37,501 nucleotides of DNA from Lutibacter sp. (GTDB lineage Bacteria > Bacteroidota > Bacteroidia > Flavobacteriales > Flavobacteriaceae): positions 1 through 37,501 of the forward strand of contig JAKIVA010000030.1 in the NCBI GenBank assembly GCA_021647265.1. The letters run 5' to 3'. Under the pieces are notes generated by a model, which ran no database searches, was not told where the DNA came from, and was given only the letters and a program-made list of their open reading frames with translations. The position numbers and the translations under genes are program-made. Numbering within the stretch: position 1 is the stretch's first letter; each line of letters opens with the position of its first letter. Shown piece after piece: positions 16,244-23,965 of this stretch.

Positions 16244-17468
16244 TGATTCTTTTCATTATTGGTTTTTTATCCATTAGATTATCTGGTGTAAAAACCGGTG
16301 AAACTTTTTCTGAAAAATTGATAATATCTACAAATAAACTTCTTAATAATACCAAAGCTTCTGGAGTTTTATTTACAATGTATGAAAATAATTTTACAGG
16401 TCGGTAAGGAATGTCTCCTACCCCATCTTTATCTAGGTCATAGCCAGTATATTCACTCCAATAGTTATTTTCAAATTTATTATCATTTACTTTAGAGTTA
16501 TACGCCAAATCTAAAGAATTATGCATAAAATCATTCTTTTCAAAAATATTTGCATAGCAAGCTCCTGCTATTTTAACCGCCCAACCATTACGTAAAAAAG
16601 TATTATTAGTATAGTTAATTCTAGTACAGCCTTCTCCGTTTATACCTATGGTATTTTCCTCAAATAAATTATTATAAATTTCAGCGTCATAAATTTCTTT
16701 TAATAATAACCCATAGGAAGCCGACCCCCAATTTAACTTAAATGTATTGTTATACATGGTAATAAACTTAGAAAACATAACTGCTACACCTGCTCCGTTA
16801 TTTCGAAACTCATTATGATGATAGATATTATGATTTGAAAACATAAAATGCAATCCATAACGAATATTATCATGACTTACATTTTTATAAATTTCACTTT
16901 TTTTTACAAATTCAAAATAAAGTCCGTCACGCAGTCCAAACAATTCATTGTTGTAAATTTCCATTTCACTACCACTCCAAATATGAATACCATTCCCTGA
17001 GCTTGCTTCATTTTTCCTATTGCTAGAAATTTTATTATTACGTATTATTCCTTTTTTGGATTTTTCAATTAAAATTCCAAAAAACACGCCTTCTAAAATA
17101 CAATCTTCAATGATAAAGTTTTGGGCTTTTACTACTTTTATTGCTGCATAATCAATGGTATAACTTATCCCAACATTGATGATTTTTATACCTTTGATGG
17201 TGAAATTATCTGTTTCAAAAATTAAAATTCCTCCTTCATTTTCACCGTCAATTACTGCTCCTTTTTCACCTATCAATGAAATTGATTTATCAATGATAAT
17301 GTTTTGCTCTTTATATATTCCTTTCTTAACAAAAATTTCATCACCAGCTACTGAGATTTTAATAGCTTCCGATATGGTTTTTATAGTGCAGCTATGGCAA
17401 ACTTCAATTTGTTTCGCTGAGATAGTTAAGACACTGAAAAAAAGAAAAAAGAAAATTTTGAATTTCAT
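16236..17468 (-). CDS. nosD: NosD periplasmic copper-centre assembly protein
   Basis: A 410-residue protein with a signal peptide (residues 1-18, ending near ISAKQ). It is built of repeated right-handed beta-helix (CASH/PbH1) rungs, for example NNKISSNRKNE, IYKNVSHDNIRYGLHF, NNGAGVAVMFS and NNLFEENTIGINGEG. A conserved NNYWSEYTGYDLDKDGVGDIPY element lies near the end. This matches NosD, the periplasmic part of NosDFY. It abuts nosL (shared base at 17468) and overlaps nosF. Confidence 0.92.
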   Translation of the reverse strand: MKFKIFFFLFFSVLTISAKQIEVCHSCTIKTISEAIKISVAGDEIFVKKGIYKEQNIIIDKSISLIGEKGAVIDGENEGGILIFETDNFTIKGIKIINVGISYTIDYAAIKVVKAQNFIIEDCILEGVFFGILIEKSKKGIIRNNKISSNRKNEASSGNGIHIWSGSEMEIYNNELFGLRDGLYFEFVKKSEIYKNVSHDNIRYGLHFMFSNHNIYHHNEFRNNGAGVAVMFSKFITMYNNTFKLNWGSASYGLLLKEIYDAEIYNNLFEENTIGINGEGCTRINYTNNTFLRNGWAVKIAGACYANIFEKNDFMHNSLDLAYNSKVNDNKFENNYWSEYTGYDLDKDGVGDIPYRPVKLFSYIVNKTPEALVLLRSLFVDIINFSEKVSPVFTPDNLMDKKPIMKRIND

Positions 17469-17917
17469 TATTTATCTGAAAGCTTTTGTTTTATCGTTAT
17501 CCAACTGTAATTTTCTCCTCCATATTTTTGCTTAAATTCTTCAGCCTTGCTTTTTGAAGAAAAGGCAGATAAATTTGCACCCATAGGGCTTTTAATTTCT
17601 TTACTAATTAAATATGTTGCTGTTTTGGCATCAATCATTTCTCCTGGGTTTCCATAATTAGCAACTAACAGGATAGCCATATCTCCTTCATCTTTATTAT
17701 TTAAATCATTAATCATACATTCAATAGCATCAAATTTAAATTGTTTCCCTTTTTTAGTAACGTATTGTGCTGCATGTGTTTTGTCAACAATATTCATTTT
17801 GCAGTAACTGCATTGATCTTTTCCATATTCAATTGCTTGTGGTTCAACTTTACAAGAAACTATAAACAATAAAACAACAAGCCCAATTATATGTTTTAAA
17901 TATTTTATTTTCATCAT
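17468..17917 (-). CDS. nosL: NosL copper-binding lipoprotein
   Basis: A 149-residue lipoprotein (Cys22, FIVSC) with the NosL copper site C36-x2-C39-x-M41 (DQCSYCKMNI). NosL delivers Cu(I) for maturation of the NosZ CuZ centre. A fitting -7 element lies just upstream (17937-17944). The genes nosL-nosD-nosF-nosY follow with no gaps, so this is the first gene of a maturation operon. Confidence 0.92.
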   Translation of the reverse strand: MMKIKYLKHIIGLVVLLFIVSCKVEPQAIEYGKDQCSYCKMNIVDKTHAAQYVTKKGKQFKFDAIECMINDLNNKDEGDMAILLVANYGNPGEMIDAKTATYLISKEIKSPMGANLSAFSSKSKAEEFKQKYGGENYSWITIKQKLSDK

Positions 17918-17936
17918 TTTTAATTTTAGAAGTTTT

Positions 17937-17944
17937 CAAATATA
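17937..17944 (-). promoter_or_regulatory. -7 promoter element for nosLDFY
   Basis: TATATTTG on the minus strand matches TAnnTTTG, about 20 bp before the nosL ATG. Together with the hairpin just upstream it suggests a separate nosLDFY transcript. No CRP/FNR-like palindrome was found at the matching upstream distance here. Confidence 0.5.
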
Positions 17945-17948
17945 CATT

Positions 17949-17983
17949 AAAACGAGTATAATCTATATGAATATACCCGTTTT
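17949..17983 (-). terminator. Hairpin downstream of the nos membrane protein gene
   Basis: A 12-bp stem with one mismatch (AAAACGAGTATA at 17949-17960 against TATACCCGTTTT at 17972-17983) and an 11-nt loop. In the minus direction the stem runs into TTTTAATGT. It is a moderate terminator between the 195-aa gene and nosL. Confidence 0.5.
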
Positions 17984-18012
17984 AATTTATTTTATGTAGT
18001 GTTTTAATTTTA

Positions 18013-18600
18013 TTAATCCTTTGACTCTTTTTTCCCAACAACAAAAGCTACAAAAGTTAATGCCATTCCTACAAACATCAAGTAAGCTCCTATTCTAGGA
18101 TATGAATGTGCTTTGAAATTTAAGATATCCTTTGAACCAAATAATGGTGGCTGAAATCCCATAATTGAACCATCGGGATTTGTGAATTTCATAATTGCTT
18201 TTGGATTTAAGTTATGTCCATAATCATGCTCCCACAAGTAAAAATCATACATCCCTGCAATACCTAACAAACTCATAACAATAAACCAAGCTAAAAATAA
18301 TTTATAATTACCTTTAAGTCCTATTATTACCCCTAAAACAACCATTATTCCAACCGCCCAAGGAAAAATTTTAAACTCTGGAATTGTTTCTGGAATGTAC
18401 TGCATTCCAACATAGTGATTCATTAAGTTGATATTTTTAATGTCAAATTCATGAGTGTCTTCAAACTTATTTATGTGAATATCCATACCTAATGGGATAG
18501 GATATTGCGGCGCTTCCAAGGTTATGTTCCATAGTGGGAATACAAAAAGTCCTAATAATAACAATGATCCTACAATCATTAATAGTTTAGATTTCTTCAT
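18013..18600 (-). CDS. Four-helix membrane protein of the nos locus (NosB-like candidate)
   Basis: A 195-residue membrane protein with predicted helices at about 6-24, 79-95, 100-120 and 169-189. The periplasmic loops hold possible metal or haem ligands: MNHYVGM (60-66), EHDYGHN (124-130), and a His in KAHSYPRIG. Clade II nos loci often carry a small integral membrane protein next to nosZ (nosB); whether this one is homologous cannot be decided by eye. The gene lies between nosZ and nosL with a hairpin on each side, and has its own -7 element with a CRP/FNR-like palindrome upstream. A role in electron transfer to, or maturation of, NosZ is an inference. Confidence 0.8.
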   Translation of the reverse strand: MKKSKLLMIVGSLLLLGLFVFPLWNITLEAPQYPIPLGMDIHINKFEDTHEFDIKNINLMNHYVGMQYIPETIPEFKIFPWAVGIMVVLGVIIGLKGNYKLFLAWFIVMSLLGIAGMYDFYLWEHDYGHNLNPKAIMKFTNPDGSIMGFQPPLFGSKDILNFKAHSYPRIGAYLMFVGMALTFVAFVVGKKESKD

Positions 18601-18650
18601 AATTTTTTATATGTTTAAATTTCTAATGGTTATTAAGGTAATATTGGTTA

Positions 18651-18695
18651 CAAATTTACAAAACAACACTGTTTAAATATGTAATAATACTTACA
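18651..18695 (-). promoter_or_regulatory. Promoter with CRP/FNR-like site for the nos membrane protein gene
   Basis: The -7 element TAAATTTG (minus strand) is at 18651-18658. A perfect palindrome TGTAA-N6-TTACA lies at 18680-18695, centred 36.5 nt upstream of the last base of the -7 element, or about -41.5 from the expected start. That is the class II activator position. No -33 TTTG is present, as expected for an activated promoter. Confidence 0.55.
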
Positions 18696-18732
18696 TAAAA
18701 GATAAAACAATCTTATTTATTTTAAATGAGAA

Positions 18733-18759
18733 AACGGGCAGATATAATGACTGCCCGTT
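18733..18759 (-). terminator. GC-rich hairpin after nosZ
   Basis: A perfect 9-bp stem AACGGGCAG / CTGCCCGTT with a 9-nt loop, 28 bp after the nosZ stop codon. The stem is unusually GC-rich for this DNA; the T-tract is short (TTTTCTC), so partial read-through is possible. Confidence 0.6.
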
Positions 18760-18786
18760 AACTTTTTATCTTTTATAAATGTTTAT

Positions 18787-20760
18787 TTATTCAGCATCAA
18801 CTGCGTCACCATCTAAAGTAAACTTAATAGGAACTTTCGATCCTTTAGGAGATACTCTAATATACCCTTGCATTTCTTGGTGCAATGCAGAACAGAAATC
18901 TGTACAATAAAATGGCCATACACCAACTTGTTTTGGATACCAAACAAATGTTTCTGTTTGTCCTGGCATAATTAACAACTCTGATGTTTGTGCTCCAATC
19001 ATTGAAATACCATGAGGTACATCATAATCTTGCTCTAAGTTAGTTACGTGAAAATAAACTTTATCTCCAACTTGTATTCCTTCAATATTATCAGGGGCAA
19101 AGTGAGAACGTATCATTGTCATATAAATATGTACTTCATTTCCTTCTCTAACTACTTTTGCTTCTGATTCAGATCTAATTACATATTTATGCTTACTTTC
19201 TTCTAACTTAAATATCTTTTTAGAATTTTTTGCTACAATATCAGCAGGTATTCCAGCAGCATAGTGTGGCTCACCAATTGTTGGAAAATCTAATAGTAAT
19301 TCCATCTTATCTCCTGTTATATCATATAGCTGAGCAGATTGAGTTACTTCAGGACCTGTAGGTAAATAACGGTCTTTTGTAATTTTATTCATTGCCAATA
19401 CATATTTACCAAATGGTTTTCTAGAGTTTCCTCCAGGAATCATTAAGTGACCTACTGAATAATATGTTGGTTTTCTGTCAATAACTTCCCAAGTTCCTAA
19501 TTTCCATTTTACAACTTCGGAAGAAATAAAGAACGTAGTATACGCATTTCCTTTACCATCAAATTCTGTATGTAAAGGGCCTAACCCTGGTTGCTTAACC
19601 ACACCTGCTAAAGTTGCTTCATATTGTAAAATTGGAATACCATAAGCCTCACCGTCAAACTTTTTCTCTTCAATGGCTTTAATCATTTTGCTGAATGAAT
19701 GTATTGTTAATTCTGCGGCTAACTTTCCATTTCCTACAATGTATTCTCCTGAAGGGTCAACATCACAACCGTGAGGTGATTTAGGTGTTGGCATAAAATA
19801 AACAGCTCCAGGAACTTCACTTGGGTTAACAATTAATACTTCTTTTCTCATTGTTGATGTTGCTGTATGAGTTTCTTCATCATAAACATTATGGGCGTAC
19901 CTTGCTGGAGCTTTAGTACCTCCACCGTTATTTACATATTCTTCAATTTTTTTCCAATTAATTGCTGCAATAAAATCTTTATCATTTTGTGATGCATTTA
20001 CTTCCAATAAAGAGTTTGCTTCTTCAGTATTGTATGTTGTAAAGAAGAACCAACCATGCGATGCACCTCTACCTGGATGCGATAAATCATAGTTAAACCC
20101 TGGCATCATAATTTGAAATTTGATATCCATTCCTCCATCTTCTGGATCTACTGAGATAAAGGTTAAAGCTCCTTTAAAGTTCCCTTTGTATTCCTCAATT
20201 GGCATATCTTTTTGTGGATAAGGTATCGAAAAACGCGTACCTGCCACAACATATTCTGTATTTTCAGTTACAAAAGAAGAACTGTGGTTACCTGCAGAAT
20301 TAGGAATTTCTATAATTTCAGTAGTTTCAAAAGTTGTCAAGTCAATTTTTGCAATACGTGGCGTATTATTACCATTGATAAACACCCAACGACCATCTAA
20401 TACTCCATTTGTTTGAGAAATATCAGGATGGTGAGAATCATCCCAAGGAATAAATCCATGAGAAGTATTCAACATTGGTTTAGTTTCTTCATTAAAACCA
20501 TAGGCTTTTTCTGCATCTACTGAAAAAACTGGAATTACTTTAAATAAACGACCAGATGGCAATCCATAAACTGCTAACTGACCACTAAATCCTCCCGATA
20601 CAAATGCATAGAATTCATCGTGTTCACCCGGGGCTACATATACTTTCTCAGCAGCACTACTAGATAGTGCCCCCTTCTTACTCGTGCCTCCGTTTCCGCA
20701 ACTACTCAGCACCAAAGATACTATTGTAATTGATAATAAAGATTTAAAAATTGTTTTCAT
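18787..20760 (-). CDS. nosZ: Nitrous oxide reductase, clade II lipoprotein type
   Basis: A 657-residue N2O reductase (N2O + 2 e- + 2 H+ to N2 + H2O). The N-terminus is a Sec-type lipoprotein signal with Cys21 (VLSSC) and no twin-arginine motif, as in Bacteroidota clade II enzymes. A seven-bladed propeller carries CuZ ligand segments: DDSHHPD (107-113), GASHGWFFF, SPHGCDVDP and LGPLHTEFDG. The C-terminal cupredoxin domain carries the binuclear CuA site: His583 (VPHGIS), Cys619, Cys623, His627 and Met630 of C-x3-C-x3-H-x2-M. All expected copper ligands that can be spotted are intact. It follows the cytochrome c gene by 32 bp and ends before a hairpin. Confidence 0.96.
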   Translation of the reverse strand: MKTIFKSLLSITIVSLVLSSCGNGGTSKKGALSSSAAEKVYVAPGEHDEFYAFVSGGFSGQLAVYGLPSGRLFKVIPVFSVDAEKAYGFNEETKPMLNTSHGFIPWDDSHHPDISQTNGVLDGRWVFINGNNTPRIAKIDLTTFETTEIIEIPNSAGNHSSSFVTENTEYVVAGTRFSIPYPQKDMPIEEYKGNFKGALTFISVDPEDGGMDIKFQIMMPGFNYDLSHPGRGASHGWFFFTTYNTEEANSLLEVNASQNDKDFIAAINWKKIEEYVNNGGGTKAPARYAHNVYDEETHTATSTMRKEVLIVNPSEVPGAVYFMPTPKSPHGCDVDPSGEYIVGNGKLAAELTIHSFSKMIKAIEEKKFDGEAYGIPILQYEATLAGVVKQPGLGPLHTEFDGKGNAYTTFFISSEVVKWKLGTWEVIDRKPTYYSVGHLMIPGGNSRKPFGKYVLAMNKITKDRYLPTGPEVTQSAQLYDITGDKMELLLDFPTIGEPHYAAGIPADIVAKNSKKIFKLEESKHKYVIRSESEAKVVREGNEVHIYMTMIRSHFAPDNIEGIQVGDKVYFHVTNLEQDYDVPHGISMIGAQTSELLIMPGQTETFVWYPKQVGVWPFYCTDFCSALHQEMQGYIRVSPKGSKVPIKFTLDGDAVDAE

Positions 20761-20792
20761 TTGATTGTTGTTTGTTTGTTTGTTTATAAAGC

Positions 20793-21266
20793 TTATTTTG
20801 CTTTTTTTGTTCTAAAGTATTCTAATATTAATCTAGCCTCTTTTTCTGTCAAATTTTGATTTGCCATAGGAGCTAGGTACTCAGCTAGTAATTTTTTAGC
20901 AATAGGATCTTTTGCTACCATTTCTTCTGGGTTCAAAATCATGTTCATAATCCATTCTGGTGAACGTCTTTCAGTAATTCCAGCCAAAGCAGGACCTACA
21001 ACACGCTTACTTATCTTATGACAAGCAGAACATTTCATTTTAAATATCTCTTTTCCTTCTGCAACCATTGCATCATCAATATCAGCAAGTGTCATACTTG
21101 TTATTGGTCCAATCCCTTTATTATCCATAGGATTGACTTCTGCTTCCTTTTTTACTACTTCTTTTTTTACCTCTACTGGTGTTGATGATTTTTCCTCTTT
21201 TTTCTCGTTACCACAGCTAGCTATAAACGCTACAACTACTGCTAATACAATTACTTTTAATTTCAT
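20793..21266 (-). CDS. Mono-haem c-type cytochrome lipoprotein of the nos locus
   Basis: A 157-residue lipoprotein (Cys18, FIASC) with an acidic/Lys-rich linker (about 20-45) and a class I cytochrome c domain. Haem attachment is at C79-S-A-C-H83, and the distal ligand is probably the Met of LAPMANQ (near 132). It sits between the FAS1 lipoprotein and nosZ on the same strand with short gaps (31 and 32 bp). It is the likely electron donor to the CuA site of NosZ, at the membrane surface; this partner role is inferred from position. Confidence 0.9.
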   Translation of the reverse strand: MKLKVIVLAVVVAFIASCGNEKKEEKSSTPVEVKKEVVKKEAEVNPMDNKGIGPITSMTLADIDDAMVAEGKEIFKMKCSACHKISKRVVGPALAGITERRSPEWIMNMILNPEEMVAKDPIAKKLLAEYLAPMANQNLTEKEARLILEYFRTKKAK

Positions 21267-21297
21267 TTTTTTAGTTATTTTTCTTTAACTTATTTAA

Positions 21298-21879
21298 TTA
21301 TTCTGCTGGAACTAACACATCACCTATAACGTGTATCCAACCATTACTTACTTTTACAGATTTTAATATTTTTGTTCCTCCAACATAAATTCCATCATCT
21401 TTGTTTTCTACAACTAAATATTTACCAGAAGCCATGTACAATTTACGCCCTTTTTTTGCCTCTTTTTTTAATTGTTTAATAGGATAATTTGAAGGAGCAA
21501 CATGATTTACTAAAATAAAAGCAAGTTTACCTTTATTTTCTGGTTTCAATAATGTTTCAACTGTTCCTTCTGGAAGTTTGTCAAAAGCACTATTTACTGG
21601 AGCAAAAACTGTTAAAGGCCCTGCATTTACTAGTGCATCTTCAACCCCTGCTGCCTCAACAGCTACGACTAATGTTTTAAAATCATCTAATGATTTTGCT
21701 ACTTGTAGAACATTTGGTTCCTCTCCTTCTACGGCTTCAACCGCTGATTGTCCTTTGCCTTGTGGAGTTACCTCGGTTTTTGTTGTTTTGTTTTCTGGTT
21801 TTTTATCACCTCCATTACATGACACTATAAAAAGTGCTAATACGGCTAATAAAGTGTAAGTTAAATTGATTTTTTTCAT
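21298..21879 (-). CDS. Fasciclin (FAS1) domain lipoprotein heading the nos operon
   Basis: A 193-residue lipoprotein (FIVSC, Cys near residue 21) with one FAS1 domain at ~60-193. The domain shows the H1 segment GPLTVFAPVNSAFDKLP, then ILVNHVAPSNYPIKQL, then the H2-like ending SNGWIHVIGDVLVP. FAS1 domains usually mediate adhesion or protein-protein contacts. Here the gene is the first of the fas1-cytochrome c-nosZ unit, which suggests it helps hold or organise the reductase and its donor; that is inference. A -7 element is 33 bp upstream. Confidence 0.88.
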   Translation of the reverse strand: MKKINLTYTLLAVLALFIVSCNGGDKKPENKTTKTEVTPQGKGQSAVEAVEGEEPNVLQVAKSLDDFKTLVVAVEAAGVEDALVNAGPLTVFAPVNSAFDKLPEGTVETLLKPENKGKLAFILVNHVAPSNYPIKQLKKEAKKGRKLYMASGKYLVVENKDDGIYVGGTKILKSVKVSNGWIHVIGDVLVPAE

Positions 21880-21911
21880 AATTTCACTTTTAATATTAAT
21901 AAATTATGTGA

Positions 21912-21954
21912 CAAATGTAGCATTACATTGTTGTTAATAAAATGACAAATATCA
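21912..21954 (-). promoter_or_regulatory. nosZ-operon promoter with FNR/CRP-like site
   Basis: The -7 element TACATTTG (minus strand) is at 21912-21919. A TGA-N6-TCA core (within ATGACAAATATCAT, 21942-21955) is centred 36.5 nt upstream of the last base of the -7 element, or about -41.5 from the expected start. No -33 element is seen at the usual distance. Confidence 0.5.
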
Positions 21955-21993
21955 TATTAGACACATTTAAAAGACCTTTTTGTCTTATTAAAA

Positions 21994-22039
21994 TGTGATA
22001 ACAGTTACATCTTTAATTAAAAAACAAACTTTACATTTG
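21994..22039 (+). promoter_or_regulatory. Promoter with CRP/FNR-like site for the thioredoxin-like gene
   Basis: TGTGA-N6-TTACA at 21994-22009 is followed by TACATTTG at 22032-22039. The site centre is 37.5 nt upstream of the last base of the -7 element, almost the same spacing as the two sites serving the nos genes. It drives away from the nos locus, leaving a 5' leader of about 75 nt. Confidence 0.5.
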
Positions 22040-22117
22040 CATCGCTTTTAAGCATTAAAACAAATGTAAGCTAAATTCAGAAATTAAGCCAATAATTAGA
22101 CCTAAATTTATAAAAAA

Positions 22118-22717
22118 ATGATTGACAAATTAATTACTAAAAGTTTAAAAAAAGGAATCTCATACACTTCGTATAGGTCACTTATAAAAGATTTATTAGC
22201 TCAAAAAAAATCTACTGGAAAAACTCAAACAGAAACAATATTAAATTTTAGTATACTCAACGATAAAAGAATGGATAGGTTAGATAAAACCTTAAAAATT
22301 TCAAGTGAAACTCTAAAATCAATGAGCTTATTAAAAAAGAAATTTACATTCTTAGTTATTGCCGAAGGTTGGTGCGGAGATGCGGCTCAAATTTTACCTG
22401 TTTTGAATAAAATAGCTCAAACTTCTGCTAAAATTGATTTAAAAATTGTTTTAAGAGATGAAAATCCTGAATTAATGAATCAGTTTTTAACTAATGGCAA
22501 CCAATCAATTCCAAAAATTATTATTATTGACGACAATAATAATGTGATAAATTCTTGGGGACCAAGACCATCTATTGCAGCCAAAATGGTCCTAGATTAT
22601 AAAGAAAAAAACGGCAGTATAGATGCTGATTTAAAAAAGAACTTACAACTTTGGTATAATAAAGACAAAGGAGTTAATACACAAGAGGAAATAATAAAAC
22701 TACTTAAAGCATCATAA
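22118..22717 (+). CDS. Thioredoxin-like protein with a single-cysteine WCGDA motif
   Basis: A 199-residue cytosolic protein whose residues ~75-160 form a thioredoxin fold: FLVIAEGWCGDAAQILPVL, then KIVLRDENPELM, then the cis-Pro loop NQSIPKIIIID. The active site is WCGDA with one Cys instead of CxxC, as in the Thioredoxin_9 type common in Bacteroidota, so it cannot act as a normal dithiol reductase. It is divergent from the nos locus and carries a CRP/FNR-like site at its promoter, which could link it to the same oxygen or nitrogen-oxide signal. Confidence 0.82.
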   Translation: MIDKLITKSLKKGISYTSYRSLIKDLLAQKKSTGKTQTETILNFSILNDKRMDRLDKTLKISSETLKSMSLLKKKFTFLVIAEGWCGDAAQILPVLNKIAQTSAKIDLKIVLRDENPELMNQFLTNGNQSIPKIIIIDDNNNVINSWGPRPSIAAKMVLDYKEKNGSIDADLKKNLQLWYNKDKGVNTQEEIIKLLKAS

Positions 22718-22758
22718 CTTTAATTTAAATACCTTTGAATTTTAAATCCCATTAATTA

Positions 22759-23244
22759 ATGATTGTAACATTTAAAGAAATTTCACAAAACTCAAAATTG
22801 TGGATTTTCCCATCCTGCAGGAAATTTTATCCTGAAGAATTATCCAAAATAAAAAATAATCTTGAAGTTTTTTTAACAAGTTGGCTTCATAATTCCATTC
22901 CTTCAAAATGTGCTTATCAATTAAAATACGGTCGGTTTATTATAATAACTGTAGATGACACAGAAAATAATTTAAGTATTGAAGCTCATAATTTATTAAT
23001 TGAATTTATTCAAGAATTGGAAAAATCTCTGAAGGTTATTCTATTAGACAAAATAAATGTTTGCTATAAGCAGGGTGAGTTTGTACAATACAAAGATTTG
23101 AAAGACTTTAAAAAGATGATTAAATCAAAAGGTGTATCGCAAAAAACAATTGTTTTTAACAATTTAATTACGATTAAAGGAGAATTAAAACAAAATTGGG
23201 AAATTAACATTATGGATAGTTGGTTAGGGCATTTTTTAAAATAA
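22759..23244 (+). CDS. Conserved 161-aa protein of unknown function
   Basis: A soluble protein without a signal peptide or membrane segment. It begins ISQNSKLWIFPSCRKFYPEE, and the C-terminal end has SWLGHFL. I believe relatives in Flavobacteria are sometimes labelled 'ABC transporter ATPase', but there is no Walker A, signature or Walker B motif here, so that name is not supported. A TACCTTTG -7 element (22730-22737) suggests its own promoter after the thioredoxin-like gene. Function unknown. Confidence 0.7.
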   Translation: MIVTFKEISQNSKLWIFPSCRKFYPEELSKIKNNLEVFLTSWLHNSIPSKCAYQLKYGRFIIITVDDTENNLSIEAHNLLIEFIQELEKSLKVILLDKINVCYKQGEFVQYKDLKDFKKMIKSKGVSQKTIVFNNLITIKGELKQNWEINIMDSWLGHFLK

Positions 23245-23278
23245 CAATTGTTTAATAAATACCTTAACAAAAACAAAT

Positions 23279-23965
23279 TTACAAACTTGCTATAAATTCA
23301 TCAATCCCTTGGCTATCTTCTACTTTGAAATTTCCTATTTTGGTTCTTCTCAATGCAGATAAGTGTGCTCCTGAATTTAATGCTTTTCCAAAATCATAAG
23401 CTAAAGATCGAATATATGTTCCTTTACTACATACAACTCTAAAATTAATTATAGGCAAATCTATTTTTGTGATTTCAAATGTACTGATTGTAATTTTTCT
23501 CAATTCAATTTCAGTTGTTTTTCCTTCTCTTGCCAATTCGTACAAGCGTTTTCCGTCTTTTTTTAAAGCTGAGAAAATAGGAGGTCTTTGCTCTAAATTA
23601 CCGATAAATTTTTTTGCTGTGCTATAAATTAATTCTGCTGTAATATGTGTTGTGGAAAAAGTAGCATTTATTTCAGTTTCTAAATCGTAACTCGGTGTGG
23701 TGGCTCCCAACGTTATTTCTCCAATATATTCTTTTTCTTGGCCTTGGTATTCATTTATTTTTTTTGTGAATTTTCCCGTACAAATTATTAATAAACCCGT
23801 AGCCAGAGGGTCTAACGTTCCCGCATGACCAACTTTAATTTTTTTAAGATTAAATTTTTTCCTTATATGCCAACGTAATTTATTTACTACCTGAAAAGAA
23901 GTCCACTTTAATGGTTTATCAATCAGTAAAACTTGGCCATTTTTAAAATCTTCAACAGTTTTCAT
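23279..23965 (-). CDS. truB: tRNA pseudouridine(55) synthase TruB
   Basis: A 228-residue pseudouridine synthase that makes psi-55 in the T-loop of tRNAs. The catalytic Asp52 lies in GHAGTLDPLATG. IDKPLKWTSFQVVN (N-terminal) and CSKGTYIRSLAYDFG are also typical. It lacks the long PUA extension of the E. coli enzyme, as usual in this phylum. Its start shares a base with the end of uppP; it is the last gene of the ftsX-DUF3098-uppP-truB unit. Confidence 0.95.
   Translation of the reverse strand: MKTVEDFKNGQVLLIDKPLKWTSFQVVNKLRWHIRKKFNLKKIKVGHAGTLDPLATGLLIICTGKFTKKINEYQGQEKEYIGEITLGATTPSYDLETEINATFSTTHITAELIYSTAKKFIGNLEQRPPIFSALKKDGKRLYELAREGKTTEIELRKITISTFEITKIDLPIINFRVVCSKGTYIRSLAYDFGKALNSGAHLSALRRTKIGNFKVEDSQGIDEFIASL

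Noticed and set aside
14761..21879. NosR or a ferredoxin-type NosG/NosH in the nos locus
   Set aside because: No flavin-binding or CxxCxxCxxxCP iron-sulfur protein is encoded between tdh and the thioredoxin-like gene.
22759..23244. ABC transporter ATPase label for the 161-aa protein
   Set aside because: No Walker A, signature or Walker B motif is present, and the length is too short for an ATPase domain.
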